Shown here: positions 26,026 through 34,944 of the stretch, one piece after another
How positions within the stretch are numbered: the first letter of the stretch is position 1
Layout of the letters: each line of letters starts with the position of its first letter
Source of the DNA: Roseburia hominis A2-183
GTDB lineage: Bacteria > Bacillota > Clostridia > Lachnospirales > Lachnospiraceae
Direction of reading: 5' to 3'
Length of the DNA: 64,000 nt
Assembly: GCF_000225345.1 (NCBI RefSeq)
Contig: NC_015977.1
Location: forward strand, 2,649,501 to 2,713,500
Translations under genes and position numbers: made by a program
The notes under the pieces: model-generated
What the model saw: the letters and a program-made list of their open reading frames with translations, nothing else
The model's database searches: none
What the model was told of the DNA's origin: nothing

Positions 26026-27840
26026 TTATTTTAAAATGTTTTCCAGTGCCCTCACCATTCTCTCATTCTCCACACGGTTTCTGATCGCGATCCGAAGGAA
26101 CTGTCTATCGCCACACTTTATCTTTCCGGTAAGATCCTTTAACAGGATCTGTTCATGGACTAACAGCTCACGCACCACATCGCCGGAACGTCTGCCATCC
26201 AGAAGCTCGACCATGAAATAATTTGCCTGGGTCGGATACACCCGCATATGCGCAATCTGTTCCAGTTCGCCAGCCAGCCAGGCACGTTCCTCTCTGAACT
26301 TCTCCATGGCCGCCACATAATCTTTTTTATATTTCTCCGCAATCTGCATGTAATACTCGGCAAAAGAATTGATGTTCCAGATCACTGCCCGTTTTTTCAG
26401 ATCCGCGATCAGCGTCTCATTTCCGGAAGCAAGTACACCCAGACGCAGTCCCGGTACACCGTAGGACTTTGAAATACTCTTTACCACGATAAGCTTTGGA
26501 TACTGTTCCAGCAGTTCCTCTGTGAGCATCTGATTATCCGGTTCATCCGCAAAATCTGAAAAAGATTCATCCCAGATCAGCGTGATCTGCTCCCTGTCAC
26601 ACCACGTCAGTAGTTTCATCTGCTCCCCGTGATCCAGATAATTTCCGGTCGGATTATCCGGGTTGATCATGACCAGACAGGAGATCGGGTGTGCCGTAAA
26701 GTAAGCGATCACATCCTCCGCCGTATAGGAAAAATCTTCCGTCTGCGGCACAAAGATAACCGACCTCTCCGTAGGAAAACGATTTGGATATTCCTCAAAA
26801 GTCGGACGGATAAATCCGCAGTTTCCTCCGATCTGCTCCATTACCTCTTTGATCAGCTCTGCCGCACCGTTGCCCACCACGATGTGTTCCGGACGGACAG
26901 CAAAATTTTTTGCCGCCAACAGCGCATTCACACGCATGCCGGATGGATACTGGGTCAGAAGTACATCAAAATTCGCCTGCAGTTCATCTTTCAGTTTCTG
27001 TGGCGGAAAATACGGGTTAACCAGATAGCAGAAATCCAGAAGTTTCGGATATCTCCAGTAGCCGCCATACCTTGCCCCCAGCAAAGAGACACGCTCATCT
27101 TCACTCTCTGCAAACAATGTCGTTGCAATATCCAGATCCTGCACATCATCAATCTCATACCACCGTTCTCCATGCAGCCGCTTTGCTTTTATGACCGGCT
27201 CATCCAGAATCGAGATCACACTCAAAACCTGTTCATAATATTCATTATTTCCCAATGCCTTCTGGTATGCTTCGAGGAATGGCACATAACGGTTTCTTGC
27301 AAATTCCCTGCTAAACTTATACAGATTGACTGTCTTATAGTAGGAGTCCTGTTCGCTGAATTTAAATTTCTTTCCAGGCACAAATTCTATAATGCGATCT
27401 TCTTCATCCAGTTTCACGACCGTACCATCCATCCAGCGTTCATACTTATCCACCAGTGCCAGCGTGTCTCTTGGATCATCGACCAGCGCACGCAGAACGG
27501 CTTCCTCAAAAATAATATCCGATTCCAGAAGCAGAGTATCTTCTTTTAGCAGATACTCTTTTGCAAGAGCCAGAGAATAGATATTGTTCGTCTTATCATA
27601 GATCTCATTGTTGATATACACGACCGGTGTCTGAACCGCAAGTGTACCGATATAATCGATCAGTTTCTGCCCTTCATAGCCCACCACGATCACGATCTTA
27701 GAAAGTCCTAACCGGTCCAGCTGTCCGAGAGCCCGCTCGATCAGAGAAATCCCGTCCACTTTGACCATACATTTTGTATTATCCTGTGTCAGCTCCTTGA
27801 GCCGCTTTCCCATTCCTGCTGCTAAAATAATTGCCTGCAT
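26026..27840 (-). CDS. bifunctional nucleotidyltransferase / PLP-dependent aminotransferase-fold enzyme (CDP-aminoalcohol synthesis?)
   Basis: A 604-residue fusion. Residues 1 to about 235 form a LicC-like nucleotidyltransferase: IILAAGMGKRLKELTQDNTK and LLESDIIFE with the metal Asp. Residues about 240-604 are a fold-type I PLP enzyme near HisC/CobD: GNGAAELI, INPDNPTGNYLDH, LIWDESFSDFA and the Schiff-base lysine in KSISKSYGVPGLRLG. PntC-type enzymes of phosphonate loci join similar domains, and CobD-like enzymes can decarboxylate phosphoserine or phosphothreonine. With licD 12 bases downstream, the likely product is a CDP-activated aminoalcohol or aminoalkylphosphonate. No phosphoenolpyruvate mutase lies in the window, so a phosphoethanolamine-like product is my preferred but unproven reading. 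Confidence 0.82.
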   Translation of the reverse strand: MQAIILAAGMGKRLKELTQDNTKCMVKVDGISLIERALGQLDRLGLSKIVIVVGYEGQKLIDYIGTLAVQTPVVYINNEIYDKTNNIYSLALAKEYLLKEDTLLLESDIIFEEAVLRALVDDPRDTLALVDKYERWMDGTVVKLDEEDRIIEFVPGKKFKFSEQDSYYKTVNLYKFSREFARNRYVPFLEAYQKALGNNEYYEQVLSVISILDEPVIKAKRLHGERWYEIDDVQDLDIATTLFAESEDERVSLLGARYGGYWRYPKLLDFCYLVNPYFPPQKLKDELQANFDVLLTQYPSGMRVNALLAAKNFAVRPEHIVVGNGAAELIKEVMEQIGGNCGFIRPTFEEYPNRFPTERSVIFVPQTEDFSYTAEDVIAYFTAHPISCLVMINPDNPTGNYLDHGEQMKLLTWCDREQITLIWDESFSDFADEPDNQMLTEELLEQYPKLIVVKSISKSYGVPGLRLGVLASGNETLIADLKKRAVIWNINSFAEYYMQIAEKYKKDYVAAMEKFREERAWLAGELEQIAHMRVYPTQANYFMVELLDGRRSGDVVRELLVHEQILLKDLTGKIKCGDRQFLRIAIRNRVENERMVRALENILK

Positions 27841-27851
27841 CCTTCTCCTCC

Positions 27852-28667
27852 TTACGCTTCTACGCGGTACGCGGTATAGTTATGCTGCGGTTTTTGTGCT
27901 TCCTTCGGTGGAAGCTGCATATAATCCCCATATGATGTCGTAAGCATACGGTCATACTCCTTTGGTACCATGACCTGCATATCGCAGAACGGCAGTCTGG
28001 TTACCTCTTCAAAATACTCTTTTTCAAACAGTTCCGGTTCCCACACAATACATCCGGCATACCGGCTGTCCTCCCACCGGTATCTGTTTTTATAGGATTC
28101 CAGTTTGTTAAGGAAATAAGCCAGTCCCCTTTTTTTTGCATAGCGGTAAAGCAGATATCGATCCAGGCAACGATAACTTTTTCCCGGCTTTTCAAACCGA
28201 ATCCGCGAAGCATAGTAACTACCCGCAATCAACTGCTGTCTGTAGTGCATTACTCGCTCCCATTCTTTTTCGTCGCTTCCCATCGGATCGATTGGATAGA
28301 TATCCACGAAAACGCCCATTCCGCACGAGATCTCATTATCCACTTCGATCGGGTATTCTACATTGCACACCCGGGTAATCATATGTGGATAACCAGCATT
28401 GTTACGGTTGTTAAAAATCTTGTATGGCACAAGTTCCTGTTCGTGCTCTTCAAAGTATGCAAGAAATTTTTCATAATCTTCCCGAATCATCATCATATCC
28501 AAATCATCATCCCACGGAATAAACCCCCTGTGACGTACAACGCCAATCAGCGATCCATATGCCATAAAATACCGGATTCCGATCTCTTCCGCAATCGCAT
28601 CGATTTTCTTCAATATGGCAAGTGTTACCTCATGTATTTCCTCGATTGACATTTCTATCCGCTTCAT
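27852..28667 (-). CDS. LicD family phosphotransferase
   Basis: From ATG 28667 (GGAGA eight bases upstream; the longer frame to 28793 overlaps the flippase gene) the protein has 271 residues. AYGSLIGVVRHRGFIPWDDD is the LicD hallmark: a nucleotidyltransferase-like metal site with DDDLD just after it. LicD proteins pass phosphocholine or a similar phospho-group from a CDP-carrier to a sugar of a teichoic acid or capsule. The gene for the bifunctional nucleotidyltransferase follows with 12 bases between, so the two probably form donor supply and transfer. An eight-base homopolymer lies at 28130-28137. Confidence 0.92.
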   Translation of the reverse strand: MKRIEMSIEEIHEVTLAILKKIDAIAEEIGIRYFMAYGSLIGVVRHRGFIPWDDDLDMMMIREDYEKFLAYFEEHEQELVPYKIFNNRNNAGYPHMITRVCNVEYPIEVDNEISCGMGVFVDIYPIDPMGSDEKEWERVMHYRQQLIAGSYYASRIRFEKPGKSYRCLDRYLLYRYAKKRGLAYFLNKLESYKNRYRWEDSRYAGCIVWEPELFEKEYFEEVTRLPFCDMQVMVPKEYDRMLTTSYGDYMQLPPKEAQKPQHNYTAYRVEA

Positions 28668-28680
28668 ACTCTTTCTCCTG

Positions 28681-30099
28681 TCATTTTTTCCAAAATCGTT
28701 TTCTGATCTTCTCCGTAATCTGAAATTGTTTTTCCAGCCATAGGCATGTCCACGCCGCACATAAAAGCAGTAATCCCCACCGGATCCATCCATGTTCCAT
28801 TAGAAGCAGGGAGAGTGCCCCGGCTGCCACGGCGGAAATTCCGTACAGGATCATCTTTTTCGTATCAAAAATACAAAAGCCCTGTACCCGCGTGGCAATG
28901 AAATAGTGAAATACAAAATACAGCACATAGGTCGCAAGTGTGGTGTATGCGGCTGCAACATAGCCAAAACGCGAAATAAACCACAGATTCAGCAGGATAT
29001 TGATCCCCGCCGCACACGCGGTACCGATGGCAATATATTTCGTCTTTTCATGATAATACTCCACACTTGACGGCAGTGTATAAAGGAACATAAAATAGCC
29101 GCCTACGACAATCGGTATGACCGTATATTTTGCATCCCAATACGCCTTTGCACCAAGCAGCATCACAAGTTCCGGCGTGCCGAGCATAACCATTACAGAA
29201 AACAATAGCATTCCAAATGCGTATTTGCTGCTCTGTCTTCGGATCTCCTCATACTTTTTCTGCTGCATCTGCTCGTAAAACCACGGTCCCCAGACATTGT
29301 CCAGCGAATTTGCCGTGACATTGATGATTGAAAAAATATTGTACCCAAAACTGTAGATTCCTGCCTCTGCACTTCCGATCATACTCTTTATCATGATCCG
29401 ATCAAATTGGGATAAGATCACCTGTGAAATGCCATGTGGGATCAACGGTAGACTGTATGTTACTGCATAAGTGACCTGCTCCCGGTTCCATTTGGGTCTT
29501 CTTTTTTTCCAGAAATACCAGATCAGCACAACCGCGATCACCATCACTGGCAATGCATTTCCGATGATACGTCCGGTTGCACGGTCATCCTTGAAAAATC
29601 CCAGAATCAGGATCACGGACATTCCCAGGTTCCCCAGTGCATTGAATGCGGAGATCTTTAAAAACGAATCATAACGGTAATCCAGCCCGACATACACATT
29701 AAAAAACTGGATCAGTGCCGTACCAAAACTGTCAAACAGCAGCAGATTGATGATGAATCTGGAAAAACCGGTCAGTCCCGCATACAGAGGATATGTGAGA
29801 TTGGCAAGAAAAAGCCAGACAGCCAGACTGACCAGCATCACCAGAATACAGTTGGAGTTATACCGGTCAAATTCTTCTTTGTACCGGTATTTCGCATTTT
29901 TCAAACTGGTATGCAGTGCAATCCCCACCAGCAGGAACATAATGCCCTGATAAGCGAGATACGTATTAAAAATACCATAATCCGAGGTATCAAGAAGACG
30001 CGAGAACAGAGGAACTGTTAGAAAGCTCAGTCCCTTCAGCAGATAATTTCCGATTGTATAGCCGATGCCGGCCTTGATTACCTTGTTCTCCTCACTCAT
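28681..30099 (-). CDS. wzx: Wzx-type polysaccharide flippase
   Basis: A 472-residue protein with about 12 to 14 membrane segments of the MOP/MviN-like polysaccharide synthesis family. The N-terminus VIKAGIGYTIGNYLLKGLSF and the segment VPLFSRLLDTSDYGIFNTYLA are typical of Wzx/RfbX flippases. It would turn undecaprenyl-linked repeat units to the outer membrane face for the Wzy polymerase. It lies 7 bases after a GT2 gene and 13 bases before licD. Its presence next to two ABC exporters shows more than one export route in this locus. Confidence 0.9.
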   Translation of the reverse strand: MSEENKVIKAGIGYTIGNYLLKGLSFLTVPLFSRLLDTSDYGIFNTYLAYQGIMFLLVGIALHTSLKNAKYRYKEEFDRYNSNCILVMLVSLAVWLFLANLTYPLYAGLTGFSRFIINLLLFDSFGTALIQFFNVYVGLDYRYDSFLKISAFNALGNLGMSVILILGFFKDDRATGRIIGNALPVMVIAVVLIWYFWKKRRPKWNREQVTYAVTYSLPLIPHGISQVILSQFDRIMIKSMIGSAEAGIYSFGYNIFSIINVTANSLDNVWGPWFYEQMQQKKYEEIRRQSSKYAFGMLLFSVMVMLGTPELVMLLGAKAYWDAKYTVIPIVVGGYFMFLYTLPSSVEYYHEKTKYIAIGTACAAGINILLNLWFISRFGYVAAAYTTLATYVLYFVFHYFIATRVQGFCIFDTKKMILYGISAVAAGALSLLLMEHGWIRWGLLLLCAAWTCLWLEKQFQITEKIRKRFWKK

Positions 30100-30106
30100 A
30101 GCTGTC

Positions 30107-31003
30107 CTATTTCGATTCTTTCATCAGACCGAGAAACGCCCGGTACGATTTGGTGATCTGTGTATAGTAAAAAATCTTGGCATCGCATACATCGCTGTAC
30201 AGCTTCCTTGTCGTCACAGCCTCTTTATGAATGCAGGTGACCTCCGGCGAATACAGCATCCGCAGTCCGCTCTTTGCCGCCAGATAGTAGAGAATCTCCT
30301 CCTCCGCATACAAAAAGGTGCCTTCCCAGAAGCCATCATACACTTTGAAGAAATCTCTTGAAAACACAAGGCAGCATCCGTGGAGCAGCACTCCCTCGCG
30401 CTCCTCGCCGACTCTGCTGTCCGCCGCTACCGCCTCGCCGTCCACCTCGCGGGTCGCTCCGGTGCCACGCGACAGATCGCCTCCGTTCTTCTTCCCCAAG
30501 AACAGCTTGGACATCCGGTAGCTCATCGCCCGGATCCAGGATGATAAGATCTGCTTTCGCATATAGTTCAAGGTATAGCTGCGCTTCTCCGCCACCGGGT
30601 TAAAGTGCTGCGTGCGGGTCGCGTCCACAACATCCGCGCCCAGTATCGCATACGGCTTTCTGTCGTAGATCTCAAACAGGCGCTCACAAAAATCCGGCTG
30701 TTCAAACAGGATGTCACTGTTTGCAGCGACGATCAGATCCGGATCATAGTGCTCTCTCGCATAGCGGATGCCGAGATTGTTCCCTCTGGCAAATCCGAGA
30801 TTCTCTCCCGACGCGATCACGCGCACCCGTTTTTCATCGATAAAATGTTCCGCAAGCCACTCCTCGCTCCCGTTTCCGGAACCGTTGTCCACGATGACAA
30901 TATGCATGTTTTTCCAGGTCTGCGTCGAAAGGATCGACTCTGCACATGCGGCGGCTTCCTCGTATGTTTTGTAATTTAAGATGACATAGCAAATCGTTCT
31001 CAT
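30107..31003 (-). CDS. glycosyltransferase family 2 (rhamnosyltransferase-like)
   Basis: A 298-residue GT2 enzyme from ATG 31003, nine bases after GGAG. The upstream GTG at 31009 is too close to that site. TICYVILNYKTYEEA starts the fold, IVIVDNGSGNGSEEW binds the nucleotide and VAANSDILFEQ carries the metal motif. The pattern NYK plus VDNGS plus NSD is frequent in GT2 rhamnosyltransferases, which would suit the dTDP-rhamnose genes of the locus, but this is only suggestive. The segment near 30370-30540 is G+C-rich compared with its surroundings and encodes a charged insert (TGATREVDGEAVAADSRVGE). Confidence 0.86.
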   Translation of the reverse strand: MRTICYVILNYKTYEEAAACAESILSTQTWKNMHIVIVDNGSGNGSEEWLAEHFIDEKRVRVIASGENLGFARGNNLGIRYAREHYDPDLIVAANSDILFEQPDFCERLFEIYDRKPYAILGADVVDATRTQHFNPVAEKRSYTLNYMRKQILSSWIRAMSYRMSKLFLGKKNGGDLSRGTGATREVDGEAVAADSRVGEEREGVLLHGCCLVFSRDFFKVYDGFWEGTFLYAEEEILYYLAAKSGLRMLYSPEVTCIHKEAVTTRKLYSDVCDAKIFYYTQITKSYRAFLGLMKESK

Positions 31004-31024
31004 CGGCACTGTCTCCCTGAATTC

Positions 31025-31846
31025 TTATGCGCCCGAGTATCTGGTCTTCGTGCCAAGGATAATGCGGACATACGGGGTGATGGAACGCACGATTGCCGTT
31101 CCGAGTCCAAAATACTTGTGCAGGAAATGGAACCAGTCCCGAAACGGCAGTCCCTTTCTGCTCTCCTTGAGCTTAATGCGCTGCATCTTTGGCAGCGACT
31201 CGTCCTGCCAGGTTCCCTTCAGGCTGCCGTCGTTGCACTGCCCGATGAACTTCGGGAAAATACGGATCTCATATCCCATCCGGCTGATGGCGAGTCCGTA
31301 ATCAAAATCACCGATACTGTGCTGATAAAACGGGTCAATCGACACTTTCATGAAAATGTCATGCGGAATGATCGCGCAGTTCGCGTTAAACGTGTCAAAA
31401 CAGATGTCCTGCGCCTCCGGGCCGTATTTTTTGTACTTGATGCCCTTGACGTACTTGATGCCGCCGTAGCTCATCCTGCCGTCATCCCCGCACATCGCCC
31501 CGACCATGACCTTATCCGGTGCAAACAACGGGAGCATCTCGTCGAAAATGCCCGGCACAAACTTCGTGTCGTCGTTCATCAGCATATAATACTCGTAATC
31601 GGGATGCACCTTTTTGGCGTGCTCGATCGCCTCATACATGCCGCGGTTCCAGAACAGTCCGCCGTCGCCGTTGATTAAATCGATCTCATACGGCATCGCC
31701 GCCAGCATCTCATCCGTGCCGTCCGTGCTGCCGTCATTGACAATCACATAATCAAAGGTGACATTTTTGTTCTGCCCGAGCAGCTCCATGCTCTGCTTTG
31801 TGAGTTCTCTCCGGTTGTAACAGGTAAAAATTGCCAATACTCTCAT
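31025..31846 (-). CDS. glycosyltransferase family 2
   Basis: From ATG 31846 (GGAG nine bases upstream) the protein has 273 residues. RVLAIFTCYNRRELTKQSME opens the fold, YVIVNDGSTDGTDEML is the nucleotide-binding segment, GDGGLFWNRGMYEAIEHA is a signature shared with many GT2 rhamnosyl- or galactofuranosyltransferase-like proteins, and LMNDDTKFVPG holds the metal motif. The base composition of 30.1-32.8 kb appears higher in G+C than that of the neighbouring 20-26 kb stretch, which hints at a mosaic origin. Its sugar specificity is unknown. Confidence 0.87.
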   Translation of the reverse strand: MRVLAIFTCYNRRELTKQSMELLGQNKNVTFDYVIVNDGSTDGTDEMLAAMPYEIDLINGDGGLFWNRGMYEAIEHAKKVHPDYEYYMLMNDDTKFVPGIFDEMLPLFAPDKVMVGAMCGDDGRMSYGGIKYVKGIKYKKYGPEAQDICFDTFNANCAIIPHDIFMKVSIDPFYQHSIGDFDYGLAISRMGYEIRIFPKFIGQCNDGSLKGTWQDESLPKMQRIKLKESRKGLPFRDWFHFLHKYFGLGTAIVRSITPYVRIILGTKTRYSGA

Positions 31847-31878
31847 AAGCTCTGTCTCCAACATTTTCTTCTTTATCT

Positions 31879-32817
31879 CTATGCCTGACCAATATAGTTT
31901 TTCCGGAATACGGCATGGTAGATCCTCTTTACCCGGCTCGGCTCTGAGATCTTTATCAGTTCTTTTTTGAGCCGCTTACGGATCTGTGGCATCTCTGCAA
32001 TCACATCCGGGAACTGTGTGATGACCCGATCCGTCTTTAAGGCATGCACTGCTGTCGGAGCCTCCCCGCCACAGTGTACGCCACTGCCGTCCCAGCCGTC
32101 ATTCCCGACCAATGATTTTGTCGGAGCAAGGATCAGTCCGTCCAGTAAAAAAGTGCTGTAATACCAGCGGATCGCCCAGGAATTGGTCTTCTCATCCTGC
32201 TTCTGCATCTTTAAAAGTTGATAAAAATTATAGGTATTATCATAATTAAACCGTCTTCGGTATGCCGTATCTGTCTTTAACTTCTCCCAGCCAAGTGCCT
32301 CCGCATCAAAGTAACTCCACCTGTCTGCCCAGGTCGCCCATGACCAGCTCGTCCCTGTCAGACCGCAGAGATAGGATTCGCTGTCATAGTCTGTTCTATC
32401 ATCCAAAAAGGAAAACCCGGTGACTCCGGTCACCTGTTTTTCCTTCTCATAACGATCCAGTCCATCGTTCATAAAACGCAGGAAATAACGGTTTGTCACA
32501 AGGTCATCCTCCAGGACGATCACCCTGCCATAGCGGTTGACGATCTCCGTCACACCCTCTATCACGTTTCGGGCAAGCCCGTAGTTCTCTTTCCGCACAA
32601 TCAACGATACATTTGCAAATCCCTGCACCGTACCGACATACTCCCGGATCTCCTGTACTTTTGCTGCATCTGCCTCCTTTTTCGCCGCATCGGAAAATAC
32701 AAACAGTTCTGTCTTCTCCGCCAGCTCATTGGCAGCCAGTGCTTCGATCGTATGTTTCGTATGCTCCGGCCGGTTATAAGTAAACAACACGACCGGCGCC
32801 ATCATTCTCTCACTCAT
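31879..32817 (-). CDS. GT-A fold glycosyltransferase
   Basis: A 312-residue protein from ATG 32817, eight bases after AGGAG (the upstream GTG at 32823 is too close). PVVLFTYNRPEHTKHTIEAL starts the domain. VIVLEDDLVTNRYFLRFMN contains the EDD metal motif near residue 110, as in GNT-I-like or GT2-like capsule transferases. GTSWSWATWADRWSYFD is a conserved Trp-rich segment of this group. It lies among other transferases and an epimerase gene. The family is clear and the donor is not. Confidence 0.84.
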   Translation of the reverse strand: MSERMMAPVVLFTYNRPEHTKHTIEALAANELAEKTELFVFSDAAKKEADAAKVQEIREYVGTVQGFANVSLIVRKENYGLARNVIEGVTEIVNRYGRVIVLEDDLVTNRYFLRFMNDGLDRYEKEKQVTGVTGFSFLDDRTDYDSESYLCGLTGTSWSWATWADRWSYFDAEALGWEKLKTDTAYRRRFNYDNTYNFYQLLKMQKQDEKTNSWAIRWYYSTFLLDGLILAPTKSLVGNDGWDGSGVHCGGEAPTAVHALKTDRVITQFPDVIAEMPQIRKRLKKELIKISEPSRVKRIYHAVFRKNYIGQA

Positions 32818-32828
32818 ATCCACCGCTC

Positions 32829-33752
32829 CTAATCCTGCGCCTTCGCCCAGTCCACATAAGCCGCAATTCCATCGGAAAGTTCCATCTGCTTCTCATATCC
32901 AAGCTTTCTTAACAGGGAAATATCTGCTCTCCAGTTTCTCGGATCACCTTCTTTTACTGCCCCATTAAAAGATACGATATTTTGGGGCGCGCCCAGCTTT
33001 TCTGCATAAATCTCTGCCAGTTCCCGGATCGATACTTCTTCGCCGTTCGCCACATTGATGACCGCCTCCGGTCCATCGTAAGATAAGATCAGATCAATTG
33101 CACGCATGATATCCGAGACATGAATAAAATCTCTCGTCTCCTCCCCCGTTCCAAACAGTTCAATTCTCCCAGTATTCTGATACTTCTGATATATGTCCCA
33201 CAACAGCTGCTTGCGCAGTCCGTTTCCATAAGCAGAAAAAATACGGATACTGCGGATGTGATAACCATGAATGCGGTTATAATACTCACACAATTCCTCT
33301 CCCATATGCTTGTGCAGTCCATACGGTGACATCGGTGCAGCTACATCGGACTCCCTCACCGGAAGCTGTCTGGGATTGCCATACACACCGGCACTGGAAA
33401 GGAATATAATCTCCGGTCTCTTCTCAAAAGATTTCAAGGCAAGCAGCAGCTGATAAAGGCTGTGCAGATTTCCATCCAGATCTGCCATTGGATTGACAAC
33501 CGAAGCTCCCACATTGGCACTTCCCGCGCAGTGCAGGATCACATCCGGCTGCACACCGGTAAAAATCGCCGCCATCTCTGCAGATTCCTGTGACATATTG
33601 CACTGATAATAGGTCATGGTATCGTCCGGTTCTCTCTCTCCACTGTAATTTGCTGCAAGATCCAGTCCCGTAATCTCATATTCTTTTTCAAAATATTCCT
33701 TTGCGTGTCTCCCAATAAATCCGTTGACACCGGTTATCACCATTTTTTTCAT
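32829..33752 (-). CDS. NAD-dependent sugar-nucleotide epimerase/dehydratase
   Basis: From ATG 33752 (GGAG six to seven bases upstream) the protein has 307 residues. VITGVNGFIGRHAKEYF is the GxxGxxG motif, FLSSAGVYGN holds the catalytic Ser region and YGLHKHMGE the YxxxK pair near residue 145. TRDFIHVSDI is the usual C-terminal family motif of extended SDR enzymes such as UDP-glucose 4-epimerase. It probably supplies a UDP-sugar for the local transferases. The exact reaction cannot be read from the sequence. Confidence 0.84.
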   Translation of the reverse strand: MKKMVITGVNGFIGRHAKEYFEKEYEITGLDLAANYSGEREPDDTMTYYQCNMSQESAEMAAIFTGVQPDVILHCAGSANVGASVVNPMADLDGNLHSLYQLLLALKSFEKRPEIIFLSSAGVYGNPRQLPVRESDVAAPMSPYGLHKHMGEELCEYYNRIHGYHIRSIRIFSAYGNGLRKQLLWDIYQKYQNTGRIELFGTGEETRDFIHVSDIMRAIDLILSYDGPEAVINVANGEEVSIRELAEIYAEKLGAPQNIVSFNGAVKEGDPRNWRADISLLRKLGYEKQMELSDGIAAYVDWAKAQD

Positions 33753-33796
33753 CGTTATCTCCATTCCGGGGATTTCATGCCGGTCAGCCCTTTGGT

Positions 33797-34942
33797 CTAC
33801 ACAAAGATATTTTCCAGTCCCCTTGCGTATGCTTCCGCTTCACGGTACATGTTTGCAATTCCCTTCTCCATGTCACCTGCAAAATATGCAGTATGCTCCG
33901 GCATGTCTGCCTTTTCTGCCGTCTCGACAAGAAGCTGTGCCAGTGCCTTCGGGTCGTGCGGATCAAACAAAACGCACTTTTCATTTTTCTGCTCCCTGTG
34001 CACCGGAATATCCGACAGCAGCACTGCCTTATCCAGTACCTTGGCATCTTCCAGTACCGTTCCCCATCCCTCACATAAAGATGGCTGCACGATAAAGGCA
34101 GCATTTTTCATAATGCAAAGCTGCTCCGTGCGCTCCACAAAACCAAGCAGTTTGATACTGCCTGCCACCGGCTGTGCCTCCATGATCTTCTTTAATTCAT
34201 CGATATATTCCGGGTTGCGGTAATCCTTAAGATTTCCCGTAAATACAAAATCATAATCTGCCAGAAGCCCCTGCTTTTTTAACAGTTCAATCGCTTTTAC
34301 CGCCACCACATGATTTTTGTGTTTCCAGAACTGGTTCGGCAGATAGATATATTTTCTCTGCAGCCCGAATTTTTCCGCTACCTCGTGCTCCAGCTTTGGC
34401 GTGATGGCACGCAGTTCCGGCTCAATGTAGGAAACAAAATGTATGACCTGCACCTTACACTGATGTTCCGGATAAAACCGCTCCAGATCATTCTTTGCAT
34501 CCTCACTGCTAAGCACGAGCGGATTGGAAAGTTCCGTCATTCTGCGGTCCGTGACATCTTTTCTTGCCAGCTCCTCCGGCTTAAAAAACTCCGGCAGCGT
34601 CTTATGCTGGAAATCCGGTATCCAGAAGATCCCTCTGGAAGCAAACAGACTGCCGATGCGGTTGAGTTCCAGTGCGTAGCAATACTTCACGCCGTGCAGC
34701 CAGATCAGGTTCATCTCATAAAGTGCCAGCTTCACCTTGTTCGTCCCGTCATAGATGCGCAGATCAATTCGGTTTCCAAAACAGGTAAAAATATCCGCAT
34801 GTTCCGGATCAATCAGTACCACAATCCGGTATTTCTTTGTGATCTCTTCACTCTGCAGACAGCTGAATATAATATTTTTCAGATAGTACAGACCACCAAT
34901 CCATCCGCGGTTACCAAGTCCGTTAAATAAAATCTTCTTCAT
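33797..34942 (-). CDS. glycosyltransferase family 4/1 (GT-B fold)
   Basis: A 381-residue protein from ATG 34942, seven bases after AAAGG; the ATG at 34948 is also possible and would overlap the upstream stop. PNQFWKHKNHVVAVKAIELL is the donor-domain entry, and SLCEGWGTVLEDAK (near residue 300) is the EX7E motif of retaining GT4 enzymes. The N-terminal half is less conserved, as expected for the acceptor domain. It is tightly linked to two further GT4 genes upstream (four-base overlaps), so the three probably add successive sugars. Confidence 0.87.
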   Translation of the reverse strand: MKKILFNGLGNRGWIGGLYYLKNIIFSCLQSEEITKKYRIVVLIDPEHADIFTCFGNRIDLRIYDGTNKVKLALYEMNLIWLHGVKYCYALELNRIGSLFASRGIFWIPDFQHKTLPEFFKPEELARKDVTDRRMTELSNPLVLSSEDAKNDLERFYPEHQCKVQVIHFVSYIEPELRAITPKLEHEVAEKFGLQRKYIYLPNQFWKHKNHVVAVKAIELLKKQGLLADYDFVFTGNLKDYRNPEYIDELKKIMEAQPVAGSIKLLGFVERTEQLCIMKNAAFIVQPSLCEGWGTVLEDAKVLDKAVLLSDIPVHREQKNEKCVLFDPHDPKALAQLLVETAEKADMPEHTAYFAGDMEKGIANMYREAEAYARGLENIFV

Positions 34943-34944
34943 GC

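Noticed and set aside
26629..27549. A 306-codon plus-strand open frame
   Set aside because: Antisense to the nucleotidyltransferase/PLP fusion, whose motifs are clear on the minus strand. No start signal.
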